Assembly: GCA_963853835.1 (NCBI GenBank)
Contig: OY970820.1
Coordinates: forward strand, 75,822,909 to 75,886,908
Source: Calendula officinalis
Taxonomy: Eukaryota; Streptophyta; Magnoliopsida; Asterales; Asteraceae
DNA length: 64,000 nt
Reading direction: 5' to 3'
Notes under the pieces: model-generated
Databases searched by the model: none
The model's input: only the letters and a program-made list of their open reading frames with translations
Told to the model about the DNA's origin: nothing
Shown: positions 40,822-53,543 of the stretch, one piece after another
How the letters are laid out: each line of letters opens with the position of its first letter
Position numbering within the stretch: the first letter of the stretch is position 1
Position numbers and translations under genes: made by a program

Positions 40822-43612
40822 ATGGGAGACTCATTTCACAATCATGTTCCAACCAACAAAAAGGATTCCAAACTAACTTTGGTTGCTTCTGGCTCGAAGC
40901 CTCTTTCCCACAAACTAATCAATCAAATACCTTTATTTAACAACAGGAAATTAAAGAAATTGCCTGTGAATGACGTGGCATTATTTTTACTAAAAGTTGG
41001 TGTGCTGGAGATAATAAGGAGATTATCGAAAACCAGGTGTCCTTTTGTATGGTCTAGCTTGCAGGCTTTACAAGTTTTCTGTTATCCACCACTTAAATGG
41101 CTCCAAAAATGGAATCTTTTCAAGCATTTAATTAAAGGGATGCAGGTTTGTTATTCTATCACTTCATTGACTGAACATTTAAATTTCGTTACCCTATAAA
41201 ACTTCTTGAGTGTTGATGGTTAATAAGTTTTCTAACTGCTAGATATTATCAAGGCCATTACTCGTTATCTCTGTTGCAACTGCTTTTTCTGATGAATCAA
41301 AACAAAATAATCTTGAATCAGATGAAATAGACAATTCAGATCGAAGAAGTAATTGTGATGATGTACCAGAATCACTTCCCGAATTGACTCCTACACAATC
41401 GACAAGTAATTTGAGGTATGTGAATTGTGAATATCTATAATCTTGTTTTTATTTTTTAGAGTAAATTACAGAGATAGTATGTTTGGTGTCGTGTTCCATA
41501 TCTTCACGTTTCATCCCTCACAAATTTTCTTAGCAAATTACGTCCCCGTGTTACTAATTTTTTTGTGTCTTTCATCCTTGAGTCACATAAATGACCAAAA
41601 TATGTTATCTTTATTTTTTTAAAACTTATTTATCTATGTTCTATTTCTTTTTTATTTTTATTTTTATTTCTTTCTTCATTTTTCTTTCAAAAAGGAATCA
41701 TTAAATAATTAAAAAGTTATGAAAAGAAATTAATAAATAAATAAAAAATGAGGACATGGGTATTTTTTTCATCTTAGTTGGGTCAGGGACTAAAGATTCA
41801 AATAATTAGGACCACGTGAATGTAATTTGCTAATAAACGTTGGGAGGGATGAAACCTAGATATCTCGAAAACCACACGGACGATTTCTGTAATTTACTCT
41901 CTTATATTAAAAAAACAGTGAAAATTTGTTTACATTTTTTTACATGTACTTTGAAGGGTCAATGGTGAAGCACAATCATCTACAAATTGGCTTATTGATC
42001 TTTATAAAGAGCTGGACAAACAAGGTGTTCATTTACCACAAAGGTGATATATTAAATATTACTATCACCATATAATATACATTTGTTACATGGTCACATT
42101 ATATTTATAAAATAACAAAATAAATAATTTATGCAGAATAAACGAGGATGAGCTTTGTAGATTCCATGCTGCAGCGAATGGTGATTTTTCAAATTTTCTT
42201 ACAATGGTCAAAAAGTCAATACAATGGAGAGGAAGTTACAAAATTTTATCACAAGAAGAAGTTGAAACATGGTCAAATATGGTATTTTGGCATGGATTTG
42301 ATATTGAAAACCGCCCGTGTCTCATTATTCGTCTTGTTGCTTGCATCACTTTGCCTCCTAATGAAAGGCCTCGTTTTGCACAAGCAATCGGTACGTTCAC
42401 ATTTCATTAAATATATAATTAATTAATCACAATTAACATAATTAACATTTTTTGGCATCTCAGTATCTCAAGTAGAACATGGAATCCTACAATTAATCAA
42501 CCCCGAAAACCCTCAAATAACCGTATTAGTGGATTGTGAAGGAATCTCTATAAGATTCCCCATGCAATTACTTAGATCCTGTTCGCTTGTTCTGCAAGAA
42601 AACTACCCGAATCGTCTCGGTTGTTTGTTTGTTATTCGCCTTCCTCCAGTCAGCAGAGTTATTGCACAAACGTTTATCCAAGTAAGCTTCATACTCTAAT
42701 TTCCAAACCAAATGATAAAATAAATCAATAAATATAAGAGTAAATTATACAGAATGTTCTTTAAGTTTACAGCAAATTTCACTAATTGTCCTTGAGTTGC
42801 AAAAATTACACTGATGGTCCTTAATTCTAAAAGGTTTTTCACCGGATGGTCCTTTACACTAACTGACGTTAATTTTTTCTGTTAACTTACCCCATGTGCA
42901 ATGCACATGAGGGTAAAAAAGTCATTTTTCATTTCATTTCTTTTTATTCTTAAACTAAAAACTTTTATTTAAGATAAAAAAATTAGTTTAAGAATGAAAA
43001 GAAATTAAAAATGACTTTTTTACCCTCACGTTCATTGCACATGGGGTGAGTTACCAGAATAAATTAACGTCAGTTAGTGTAAAGGACAATCGGTGAAAAA
43101 CCTTTCAGAATTAAGGACCATCGGTGTAATTTTTGAAACAAATGGACCATTGGTGAAATTTGCTATAAGCTTAAAGGACCATTCGTGTAATTTACTCTAA
43201 ATATAATCGTATGATTCTTTATTAGGTTCTTAAACCCGCAACACGACAAAAGGTTAAAATAATAGGGCGAATTTACAAAAACGCCCTCTCGGAATACCTC
43301 GAAACATTCCCATCATATCTTGGTGGAGAATGTGCATGCTCGAAATGCATAAAGCTTAGCAATTCTCATATGCAACTTTCTCAATTTAGTGATTTTTCTA
43401 GCAATCGAGAATTATTAAATTCAGATAGTGAGAACATGGAAGGTTTTCAGAGATTTGGTCAAAGTTATCGGTTACCTGATGTAAATGAAGGTTGTGAAAG
43501 GGTATTAAGAAGTGCTGTGATTGGTGTTCTTATGGTTTGGGCTTTGATTGCTCTAATCGCTGGATTAATTGATCCTGAAAGCCGTCCTAGTTTACCAAAT
43601 TTGAGTAAATAA
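40822..43612 (+). CDS. SEC14-like CRAL-TRIO protein with C-terminal membrane anchor (copy 1)
   Basis: Probable lipid-binding or lipid-transfer protein of the SEC14 family. Coding exons with GT...AG introns: 40822-41145, 41243-41415, 41957-42043, 42137-42390, 42464-42681, 43226-43612; summed length 1443 nt, 480 residues, open throughout. Residues 195-245 resemble the helical CRAL-TRIO N region (FHAAANGDFSNFL, MVFWHGFDIENRP). The lipid-binding fold follows to about 385 with ITVLVDCEG, RSCSLVLQENYPNRLG and VIRLPPVSRVIAQTFIQVLKP. A CACSKC motif follows. A hydrophobic span at about 448-467 (VIGVLMVWALIALIAGLI) near the end suggests tail anchoring. DCEGISIRFP may be short by a residue or two compared with relatives. 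Introns 2 and 5 contain MITEs. An exact-looking second copy lies at 60153-62943. Confidence 0.85.
41458..41900. mobile_element. Foldback MITE in SEC14 intron 2
   Basis: 443 bp between the inverted ends AGAGTAAATTACAG and CTGTAATTTACTCT. The terminal 95 bp or so pair imperfectly: TTTCATCCCTC and TTAGCAAATTAC on the left recur inverted on the right. Same terminal sequence as the element in intron 5. No clear target-site duplication. Confidence 0.7.
42737..43198. mobile_element. Foldback MITE in SEC14 intron 5 (462 bp)
   Basis: Begins AGAGTAAATTATAC and ends GTGTAATTTACTCT, flanked by the 7-bp direct repeat AAATATA (42730-42736 and 43199-43205). Almost the whole element is one inverted repeat with arms of about 200 bp. 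An RNA copy would form a long near-perfect hairpin inside the intron. Confidence 0.85.
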
Positions 43613-43696
43613 TATATATTTCATTAGATGATATGATAATGGATATAATCTCCCTATATTTGTATTATGTATTTATGTAACCACTTGTTATGTCGA

Positions 43697-44265
43697 CAAG
43701 TTTATCTTTTCAAATGAACGACTATAGTGCTTATTCTACGAACTTCCCGACTTCCTGTGGAATTTGTTAATTTTATGTATATTAAAAGTTACTGTATACA
43801 TACTGTGCATATAATTTCAACTGAAACTTTGTTATAGCTTGAGTGACAAATTGAATTTATATGGCATATTCAAGGTTAGGTCTGTGCATCATCCAATCAT
43901 CGAATCGAACTGAAAATTGAGAAATTGGTTTAAGTCGAACAGAAGACTAAACTTTGGAGTAAATTGAGAACTTGAGTTTTCCAACTCTTTTTGGATTTGA
44001 ACGGTGCAGATACCTAACTTTTAAATTTCTAGGGGGCTATTTTCGATTATCTCAATGCATAGATATAAAATTACAGGAAATTATCCATGCACAAATGACA
44101 CGCATATAGTAAATGGTATGTTCTTTTACTAAGTTAGATTGATATATGTGTATCAAACCCATAGATCTAAAACGTATCATTTTGTGGATTTTGCACATTC
44201 TTATGTATACTCTTCTCTCTATCTTTCTCGTGCTCTCTCATTTTATAGATTCAAAATAATTTTTT
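43697..44265 (+). repeat. Old duplicate of the F-box 3' flank
   Basis: Diverged copy of 49568-50105, the sequence downstream of F-box copy 1. Shared runs include AAATGAACGACTATAGTGCTT, CATATAATTTCAACTGAAA and GTTATAGCTTGAGTGACAAA. This implies that an F-box-linked segment once stood, or was copied, next to the SEC14 gene. Confidence 0.75.
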
Positions 44266-45811
44266 TTTTCTATTTGTAAGTTTAATTAAGTTTATATAAG
44301 CTAATAAGTTTATAGTCATTTAAGTGGTGCATGTCACGTAGAGAGAGGATTTTTTTTTTTGTTTTTTTATACATTATAAGATGATGACATGATACTAATA
44401 TGATGCTGATGTGGGCCATGTTGCATTTCTAACAGACTTTCATAATTTGAAACTCAAAAGCTTATGTGGCTTTCTATTAATTTTAGAATCTATTTGCAAT
44501 TCATTTGCAATTGCCGGTGTGGATGCCCTTACAATCTTTATTCCTATTTTTTAGTTATTAGCATGAATCTTATTTTAATGAACTAACTGGTGTAGAATTA
44601 TAGGATGGAGCCTATTGTGTATAGCCTTCTTAGAACAAATGATTTATTTATGCATAATTGCAAAGAATATCATATTCCCACATATGTGGTTTCTATGCAT
44701 CTTTGTCTACTCCATTGCAGTTTGCTGGTGGATTTGATGCAGATACAATGCTTGCATTGGAGGAGCTTAGCCATGTAGTTCTTGTTTTAAACAAAAATAA
44801 GAAAGAAAAAAGGATTTTATTTTTTTGCTGCAGGATGCATGGATTTTTGTATAGGCCAATATATTTAAAATGTTAGTTTTCGCTTGAAAAAATAAAATTT
44901 CACATACAGATGCAATACTCCTATTATGTAATTTGTTCTAAGTAACTAAGATATGTATTCGTATTTGGGGGTCAAGAATATTTACACGCTTGATTTTGAT
45001 ATCGTCTTGCAATTTCCCAATCTCTCTTTCACGTTGCTATTATGGTTGTGTTTGATTTTTGGGTTTGGCCCAATGTGCTTTCGACCAATTTGACTATTAA
45101 ATATAGAGAAACGTTAAAGGAAGTTTATCATTTTTGTAAAGTTATGAGGGAAAAATTTCAACTATTGAATCAATCAACTTCTAAATTACCACCGTCATCT
45201 GATTCAATACATCAACACCACCACTACTCCATGGGTATTAAATCTCATGTGATTGCACATAGCCGACCACCACCCCATGTGTATTAGATCACATATGATT
45301 CGACCGCCGACCACCACCGCCACCGCTAACCACTGCTGACCATCGTCTCCACCACCCGCAACCTCGCCACAACCGGTTGCTTTCAGTCACATGTGATTAC
45401 GTATCTAATCACGTGTGATTGCATATCCAATCAAATGTGATTGCGGCGACAGTGGCCGACGACGGTGGTGGTGGTCGGCGGCAGTGGTTATATATTGAAT
45501 CATATGTAATTTGATGATGCTGGTGGGTTAAGGGATATTTTGATCCAATTCAGGTTTTTTGGGCCAAATGATCACACCTCTATGATCTTGAGACCTCTTC
45601 TTTATTAATATAATGCCTTAGAATATATGTTTCTTACTTGGGCTATAATTATCTTTGTCAATATCTTAAACTTAAAAAAAAAATATAAAGCTACCACCAC
45701 CACCACCAATGACCACAACCACCAATCACCATCCTACAACCACCACCAATTAATCGCCGCAATATATAGTTACCATGTACCTGCCGCCGCATTGCGCGGG
45801 TACCTGCTAGT
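44266..45811. other. Intergenic, ending in a Helitron-like 3' terminus
   Basis: No gene. Contains CCACCACCG-rich simple sequence (45180-45480 and 45690-45760). It ends at 45808-45811 with a GC-rich hairpin (GTACCTGCCGCCGCATTGCG...GGGTACC) followed by CTAG, the classic Helitron 3' end. The matching TC start could not be placed; TCTTTATTAATATAATGCC near 45598 is one possibility. Confidence 0.5.
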
Positions 45812-45905
45812 AGTCATTTAAGTGGTGCATGTCACGTAGAGAGAGAGAATTTTTTTAGTTTTTTTATACATTATAAGATGATGACATGATACTAATATGA
45901 CGCTG
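44317..45905. repeat. 95-bp direct repeat pair, 1.5 kb apart
   Basis: Segments 44317-44415 and 45812-45905 are near-identical: TAGTCATTTAAGTGGTGCAT, CACGTAGAGAGA, and TAAGATGATGACATGATACT. The second copy begins exactly after the Helitron-type CTAG, with no similarity continuing beyond either copy on the right. Confidence 0.8.
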
Positions 45906-47060
45906 ATTTGACAAAATAACTTAACATGATACCTATCCCTCTTATACCATCCATTTCTTCCCTTTCATTTTCTTCCCTTTACTTTTTATCCAAAAAATAT
46001 TGGCGCTAAATTGTAGCACAAAATAAATAAGGGTTGATTTCTATATAATACAATCCTCATAGAAATAGTACTGTTCATTACATTTGAAGTAAACGGGTTT
46101 CTCAAAAACGGCGTTTAAATATGTGGTGTGAGTGGTGGAGGAAAAGAAGGGATTATTATATAGTTGGCTGCAAAAACTAAAGGTGGTGTGAGGAAAAGAA
46201 GAGATTATTATTAGGTGGTGTGAAGCAATAAAATATGATTCCTCTGAATTTTCAATTATATATTTTATGTTTTAGGATATAATAAAAATTCGACTGGAAA
46301 GGCAATGAGCATTGTTTGAACTTTAAAGGTCTCTATTGTTACACTCACTTGAACTTTTATAACATTTTTTTAGCCCAAAAATATTATAAGTTGTTCTTAA
46401 AATCTAAATCTAATATATTTTAGTTAGATTTTGATATTAAAAAACACTTCCTTAAATATTTTTTTATGTTTTAAACCTCTAAACGTTTAATTTAAAGTAG
46501 TTTATTAGTTTTTATTGCTATGTATCTTAATTTATCTTCTTCTTGGTAGAAAGCTAAGTAATTTTTGCTATATATATATATGTATTGTCTTTTATTATTA
46601 CTATGTATATGTATTATTTTTACTCAACAAATATTTTATTCGTTTCATTTCCCTATCTTTCTTTTTTTTCTTTTTTCTTTTTATAACCAGTATATTGTTT
46701 ATATGGGAGAGATTTGAAGTTTGTAGGTAGTAGAATGTAAGTTAATTTCAGCTATTGATTTCGAGCAATAAGATTGATATAAAGATAATATCTTTAATAT
46801 GCATTATACCTGTCAGCTTAAAACTCATTAATATTATTTGTTCGATAAATGTTATCATCTTTTTGCTATTTAAATTCATTTCATGTACAAAAATGTACGT
46901 GTACACTTCGCAACAATTTTGGTTGTCCATGCACTGTGTATTAAGAAATAAGTTTATATATTATTTTGATATTACACAGAAAAATATATGTATATTAACC
47001 TATAATAATAAAAATGTCGCTTATAAAGTTTGAAAGTAAATTATGGTTTTTAAAAAATAA
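45906..47060. other. No gene seen
   Basis: AT-rich, with poly-T and TA-repeat stretches (46560-46690). Short frames here are low-complexity Phe/Ile/Tyr-rich and not credible. Confidence 0.6.
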
Positions 47061-47070
47061 AAATTTCAGC

Positions 47071-47102
47071 CCCGGACGAAGCCGGGTATATTAAACCTTG
47101 TT
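47071..47102 (+). repeat. Terminal hairpin of a dispersed element (second instance)
   Basis: GCCCCGGACGAAGCCGGG, TATATTAAAC, then CTTGTT. Matches the minus-strand hairpin at 18660-18715 in stem, spacer and ending. Confidence 0.45.
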
Positions 47103-48228
47103 ATGTTCAATGGTTAAAAAATATGCTAATATTTTACACTATGTTTTAACCTAATTTATTATATCTTTCATCTTCAACGACTCAATACCCCAAAACCACA
47201 ACCGCCGTCTCAATTCCCGGCGCCATTCCACCGCCTCAACCCAGGACTGGGCCTAGGCCTTGCTTATTTGCGCAACCGCTCAAGGCCCATAATATTTAAG
47301 GGCCTATTTTAGAAAATAACCTTATTGTGTAAGCCCATTGTTGAAAGCCTAAAATAGTTAGACCTAGAGCATGTTTAGGAAAACTTATTATTGGAGTTTA
47401 TGAACTTATTAGCTTATTAAGTTCCAAATAAGCAGGAGAAGCACCCTTTCCCGAACATGCCCCTCAGGGCCAAAAAGAAAATTCGTTTGCAGGGAATTGG
47501 GAACGGCGAGAGAAAGGAGAAATCGACTGCCGCTTAGTCGCTCGCTGCTTCTCTCGGTTGCGAATTTATGATTTATTTCGAAAATTAGAGTTGGTGTTCA
47601 TAAATTCATTCTTTCCTTTTCATCGAAAATAAGAATTGTCGCTCGCTGCTTCTCTCGGTTACGAATTTCTGCTTCTCTCGGTTACGAATTTATGTTCTTT
47701 ATCGAAAATCAGAATTGTTCCGGTTTCATATCTTTTATCAGGTGCGTACATCTATCTTCGTAGCTCAAATTCGTGTACATAATTGTTGCTCTTGCATTTA
47801 GAGTTTAAGGTTTGCGGTTTAAATTGACTAATTTTGGTTCTTAAGATGATGGAACTTGTAAATTGTTGTTGACTTTGTTATATGAATTTATGGCTTTTAT
47901 AGACGTAATTGCTCGTAATGATTCTGTAGGCTGCATATAATAATTTATATTTTAGTTCATTTGAGTTAATTTTGCCTTTTGCAGATAAAAGAGTTCTTAA
48001 TGTACTCATGAATAATTAAATACTCAGTAGTATTTAGTAATGGTTAATCTACTTAACTTTTGTTTAACTTTATACTGCCATTATTAGTAGCGTGGACTAC
48101 TCCATAAAATTTACATCAGAGGACTGTAAAATCTATTTATCATACAGCTCTTAATTTTTGGTTTTCAAGTAACGCAACTTTTTATTGATCAAATTATTTG
48201 CAGATGAGTTTTGTTTATTAGTGTGAGA
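47103..48228 (+). promoter_or_regulatory. Upstream region of F-box copy 1, with an insertion
   Basis: The stretch 47130-47240 (TTTTAACCTAATTTATT, CCGGCGCCATTCCACCGCCTC) closely matches 53350-53450 upstream of F-box copy 2. In copy 1, about 1 kb separates it from the F-box ATG, against about 100 bp in copy 2. That kilobase contains tandem GCTTCTCTCGGTTACGAATTT units (47545-47700) and looks like a later insertion or long intron. Confidence 0.55.
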
Positions 48229-49246
48229 ATGGTAGAGCTTGTCCCTGATATCCATGAGCAGATACTCATACGTTTGAGAGTGAAGGATCTGATCCGATTT
48301 AAGACGACCCCCGTTTCATTAAAGCCCATTTGAACCATACTTACATCAATGGTCCCAATTATAATATAACTGGATATAGAAAGATCAGTATGTCTTTACG
48401 GAGAGATTTCGATGGTTATGATTGTGAAGTTGGTTCTTCCAATGGCCTGGTATGCATCTCCTTATTCTCTGCTCAATTTTTAGTAGCAAATCCCTCAACT
48501 CGAGAGGTGAAAAAGCTCCGGAATTACTTTTTCATCATTTTTATGTTGGGGTTTTGGTTATGATTCATTGATAGATGATTACTATTAGGGATTACGAAAA
48601 AGGGGGACCAGAAGACACGTTTTCTGAGGTTAACTTTGAAATCAAATACTTGGGAATTTATTGGAGAATTGAAGTTTAGTATTTAAGGATATAGTAATAA
48701 TGAAGTTGGTACCTTATGTAACGGGGGGTTATGATTGATGAAAATGAAAATGATAATAGTTATAATAAGATAGTAATTGTTGCTTTTGATTTAAATGAAG
48801 AGGAGTTTAGAGAAATCTCCCTTCCTGAAGAAGCAAGATACAAATGGTATAGTAGTTTAAGCCTTGGGATTCTCAAAGACAGTTTATGCATCATCGTTGA
48901 TTACCAAAAATGGGTAATGAAAGAGTGCAATGTAAAACACTCTTGGGAAGTGCTCTCATCTAATTACGAGAGAACGTGTTCAAAAGGCTACATGCGCACG
49001 CTTAAGGCTTTCATTCCACCCAAAAGTGTAGATGGTGATATTAATCTATGGCTGTTGTCAGCTTTTGAAGACAATGCTTCCCCTGTATTTGTGCAAACAT
49101 GTTCCCTTAATTTACACGCATTTTTCATAATGTCACAAGGTATTGATAACCCTATATTTGTGGAGAGCCTTGTATCTCCCCACAGCAGGAAGGAGGCAAT
49201 GAATAGCGTGGTTCTAGTCATCATCTTACTTAATCCATTTACTTAA
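48229..49246 (+). pseudogene. F-box protein pseudogene, copy 1
   Basis: Starts MVELVPDIHEQILIRLRVKDLIRFK, the first half of an F-box (SCF ubiquitin-ligase adaptor motif). About 40 bp covering the conserved CKSWHSLISD part of the motif is missing relative to copy 2, causing a frameshift. The F-box-associated region then continues in pieces: 48330-48520 (YDCEVGSSNGLVC, FLVANPSTREVK) and 48731-49246 (VIVAFDLNEEEFREISLPEE to the C-terminus, which is more complete than in copy 2). Further stops lie at 48540-48730. Not expected to make a working adaptor. Confidence 0.8.
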
Positions 49247-51606
49247 TGTGTTATATTAATGTTATTTTAAGGGAGATCCTTGGGTTCCTGGAAGGAGTCA
49301 AGATGGACCACTCATTGTGCTATATATATATATCAACTTTTGATTTGCTTTTGTTTACGCCATCGATCATTTTAATTACTATCTATATATCTTCTAGTTG
49401 CTTTGCATTATCTTGTCATTAATGGATTTCAATAACTTGTGGTGAAAGAGCATGATGAATTTATTTGTCAAATGAGTCCTCGGTTTTTGTAGTTAATGAA
49501 TCAATCAAACTGGCCAAGCGTCAAACAGTTTTGGTCTGTTTTCGATTTAAACAAAAACAAAATTGAAAGTTTATCTTCTCAAATGAACGACTATAGTGCT
49601 TGTTCTACAAACTTCCCTACTTTCCATGTGGTATTTGTTAATTTTATGTATGTTAAAAGTTACCGTATATGTACTTCCCTACATATAATTTCAACTGAAA
49701 GTTTGTTATAGCTTGAGTGACAAATTGGATTCATATGGCAAATTCAAGGGTATGTTGTGTACCATCCAATAACCGAACCGAACTAAAAGTTGAGAGATTG
49801 ATTTAGCTGAACCGAGGACTAAACTGTGCATAAACCTAACTTTTAAATTTCTAGGGAGCTAGTTTGCATATCAATAACCTCAATGCATAGACAAGACATA
49901 AAATTAAAGGAAATTATCCATGCAACAAACGACATATACAGCAAAAAGTATGTTCTTTTACTGAGTTAGATTGAGATATTTGTATTAAACTCATTGATCT
50001 AAAATTTATCATTTTGGTGGATTTGGCAATCTTTACGTAAGCTCAATGCCCTTTCTCTCTATCTTTCTCGTAGATTCTCTCATTTCATCAATTTAAAATA
50101 ATATTTTCTAATTATCAAATACTGGAAAATGATATAATCACAGTCCTAAGAGCTGTCAATAATATCACATGACATGCATACAAAACTTATACAATAATAA
50201 ATAACCGCCCCTACATTTTAGGATTAAACCACCATCAATAAGAGCACAAACACTTTATGGGTGTAACTACCTCTTAATGACGGTTGTGATTAACAAAACT
50301 CTTAAATATTAGTCTATAACTTGTGATAAATCGGGGATGGCTTATTGAAAATTTCATAATGTTTTAACTTTTTTACAAATACTTTATTCATTAAAATTTT
50401 GTACTTTTGAAAAAATATCAAAGGAACAAATAAATATTTTCATATATTTTTAATAACATCAACTATAGATATTGAAAATTTAGTAACAAACAAAAACGCT
50501 CCATAAATCACCATTATTTGTAAAATTATTGACGATACAAACTACTATTTCTCGAACTATATTATCAGTATTGTCTACGACCTTTATTTTGCACAATTTT
50601 TTTTTGTATTGCATATTAAATGAATGGGTCGATTCAAATTGTGTTTTTAACTCGTACCGGTTAAACGTGTACAATCATAAGGAAAAAAAATGTTTGCTTA
50701 AAAGGAAACCTAGAACGAATCAAACACATCAAAAAGTCGAAAGTTTTAACAAATGTATTTATAAAAAAACATAAAATCTCTTGCTAATCGTATATAAATG
50801 TTGTTGTATCGTCGATTTTTAAGATGGCTTCAATCTTGCTAAATCAGCCATGTTTGTGTTTGGCCTAACACCATGATCTACAGTTATTATAAACGGATTT
50901 TCCTCTTCAGTTTTCGGGTGATCAATCTAAGCTAAAAATATCCATGTGACTTTTTGAGGTCAACAGTTGACTTAAATCAAGTCCAACATTAGTGATGCAT
51001 TTTTCGGGTGATCATTTGGCATTAGTGATGTGTCAATTTTACAAAAGGGCAGGTCAAATAAGTGTGTTAAAATTTACACATTTGACCAAAATGAACCATT
51101 TATAAATAAACTGGTCAAAATTTACATGAATGAAAATATTTGTTTAAAATAACGTTTTAGTGAATTAATAGAAAACTCAGTTTTCATTGTATTTTAAAGA
51201 ACCATTATATCTTGATGATGTTTCTTTAATTTCTCAAGCGAAATTATACATTCAAGAGTATAAGCAATATGATGCGAGACAAACAGTTAAATTACCAGAC
51301 TTTAGTTAACTAACATTTTTTAATACATGCTACTTTTGGAGTTCAAATTAATGGTTTTTATCACATACAATTTGATTAAATCATTAAATAATAATTATAT
51401 TAACTTTCTTACCTGGAAGTCTACTGGAATGGTTATTTTGCTTCTTCTTTTGTGCATAAAGAATTCAAGGATCTTTAACAAACAATGATGTAATAACTAG
51501 TCAGGAAAACTATTAACACCATGCTTATAAAAATTCACCTATACACGGAAAATAAATATTCATACTTATATTAGTCATTAACTTAAGTAATATACTGAAT
51601 ACAATA
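49247..51606. other. F-box 3' flank and intergenic sequence
   Basis: 49568-50105 is the diverged partner of 43697-44265. The rest is AT-rich with no convincing ORF; frames at 50480-50774 overlap on both strands and look random. Confidence 0.6.
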
Positions 51607-52029
51607 TCTTACTACTATATAAAGCATTTAGGCCTACCCCATTAGGCAAGTTTAAGGAGCTCCTTAAACTTGATTTTAAAGATCTTTCCACTTTTGTTAG
51701 TTAGTTCTCTACCTTAAAAAAAAATCGCGGCTAATAAGATTTGAACCCAAGACCTCTCCTAACTTATCACTATGTGTTAACCACTTGATATACATTACAC
51801 TTTGGTAACACCACCCACACTTAATAACAAAAGTCTGTTACTCGAAAACCATTTTACCCAATAACATTAATATTCGACGCTGTAAATCATCAACTTTTAC
51901 CAAAATCCACATTTCCGTTTAATTATTTATTTCTAGCAACAATTATTACCGTGTAAACGAACAATACTTGCTCGCCATGAAATATGGTTTCTGGGTATCC
52001 GCCGCCGCATTGTGCGGGTACCCTGCTAG
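51607..52029 (+). mobile_element. Non-autonomous Helitron (423 bp)
   Basis: Starts TCTTACTACTATATAAAG, the usual plant Helitron 5' end. It ends with a 10-bp-stem hairpin (GGGTATCCGC ... GCGGGTACCC, 51993-52024), then TG, then CTAG (52026-52029). Flanking bases are A (51606) and T (52030), the expected A|T insertion without target duplication. Inside, the minus strand has a tRNA-like B box, GGGTTCAAATC (near 51749), suggesting a captured SINE or tRNA relic. No helicase is encoded. Confidence 0.9.
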
Positions 52030-53543
52030 TGTTAGTTAAAATGACAACGGTTTGAAATTTCACATTAAAAACACATTTTGAATGCAATAAAATATCACAA
52101 AATATGGTGTAACTATTTATAATCTAGTGGGTGGGACCATTGACTGAAAAACTAAATTGACTTCATAATCGGAGCGATATATTATTTTTCAGCCATCACA
52201 TATTTTACTCACAAAAAAATTAATAATAACAATAATAATATTCTGCAAACCTACACCGAGTCGACCAGGCTGGTTCAACCCGATTAACTTACCCTGAAAT
52301 CTTGTGCAAAATAGTCTAAAACCACCTAAATCTTGTAGAAATGGGTTGAACCGGTTTGCTCTATTCATATACGTCTTATTTATTTGTCCAAAATTCATAT
52401 AAATATATCACAGAAGAATTCAAAAGAAAATATATCACAAAGACAAATCTAAATCATCAATAAAAGCCACATGATTTAAGATTAAGTATAAGAAATCAGT
52501 TATAAACAATTGCATTTGAAAACATCTTTATCACTTCTCGTCATTATAATGTAGCATCATCCACTAAAGAGCTTCTTCAGCGGTACCACCAGTATACCAA
52601 CTCCCTAAAATGTAATTTATAATTGTTGTATTCCAGAAATTAAAAAGACAATTGAATCAGAAATTAGGTGTGGACTCAAAATCGTAGAAAAATGCGACAC
52701 AACTGACCCGTTGAACAATTTATGACAAAATGTATTATTATAAGTTCCAAATTAACCTACCTTACGAATTGCATCAAGTTCAAATAGTAGGACCTGAAAC
52801 AATTATACATCACTTACACAGTTACACCATCCCTGCAAATAGGAAAGATTTTTTTTTTATTAAATATCAACATCCATACATCTTGAATATGATTTCATCT
52901 CCAGTATATGCAGTAATATACTGCAGAAATTGATCCAAAAAAAAAAAATTCAGCATTTTCGGAATCTGCATACCAGTTTGAAGAGCCGTAAATGAAGTTG
53001 CTGGAACTTTTAATAACCCGAAGCTGTAGTTTCCGAATAACATAATTATTAGACGATTTCAGAATGCAAAGGAATTGAAAATTCTAGAATGATTAAGCTG
53101 GAGTTTTCGACTAACCTGATTTTTGGTTCCTTTAGTTGCAGTTTATTTAGAAAGTGTTTTGAATGATTAATTAATGGAATATGATTAACACGAAAACAAA
53201 ATTCCCTAATAATTTGCCATCATAATCGTGATTTTAATTAGATTCCAAATAACAATCTAAATATAAAGGAAACCGAATTTTGTGGAAAAATAAAAATAAT
53301 AAATAATCATTTCAAAAAGTTAAGGTTAAATATTTTGATACGCAGTAATATTTTACACTCTGTTTTAACCTAATTTATTTTATCTTTCACCCCAAAACCA
53401 CAACCGCCAACTCTCTTCCCGGCGCCATTCCACCGCCTCAGCCTCACTTCCCGGTGCTATTCGTCGGCCGTCCGCCTTAGTTTCCGTCAAGAGGTAGGTG
53501 AAATTGTTTTTTGATTGAGAGTTGATGTGTTATTAGTGTGAGA
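52030..53543. other. Intergenic and F-box copy 2 promoter region
   Basis: No gene. The last 200 bp (53340-53543) match the upstream region of F-box copy 1 and include the probable leader. Confidence 0.5.
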
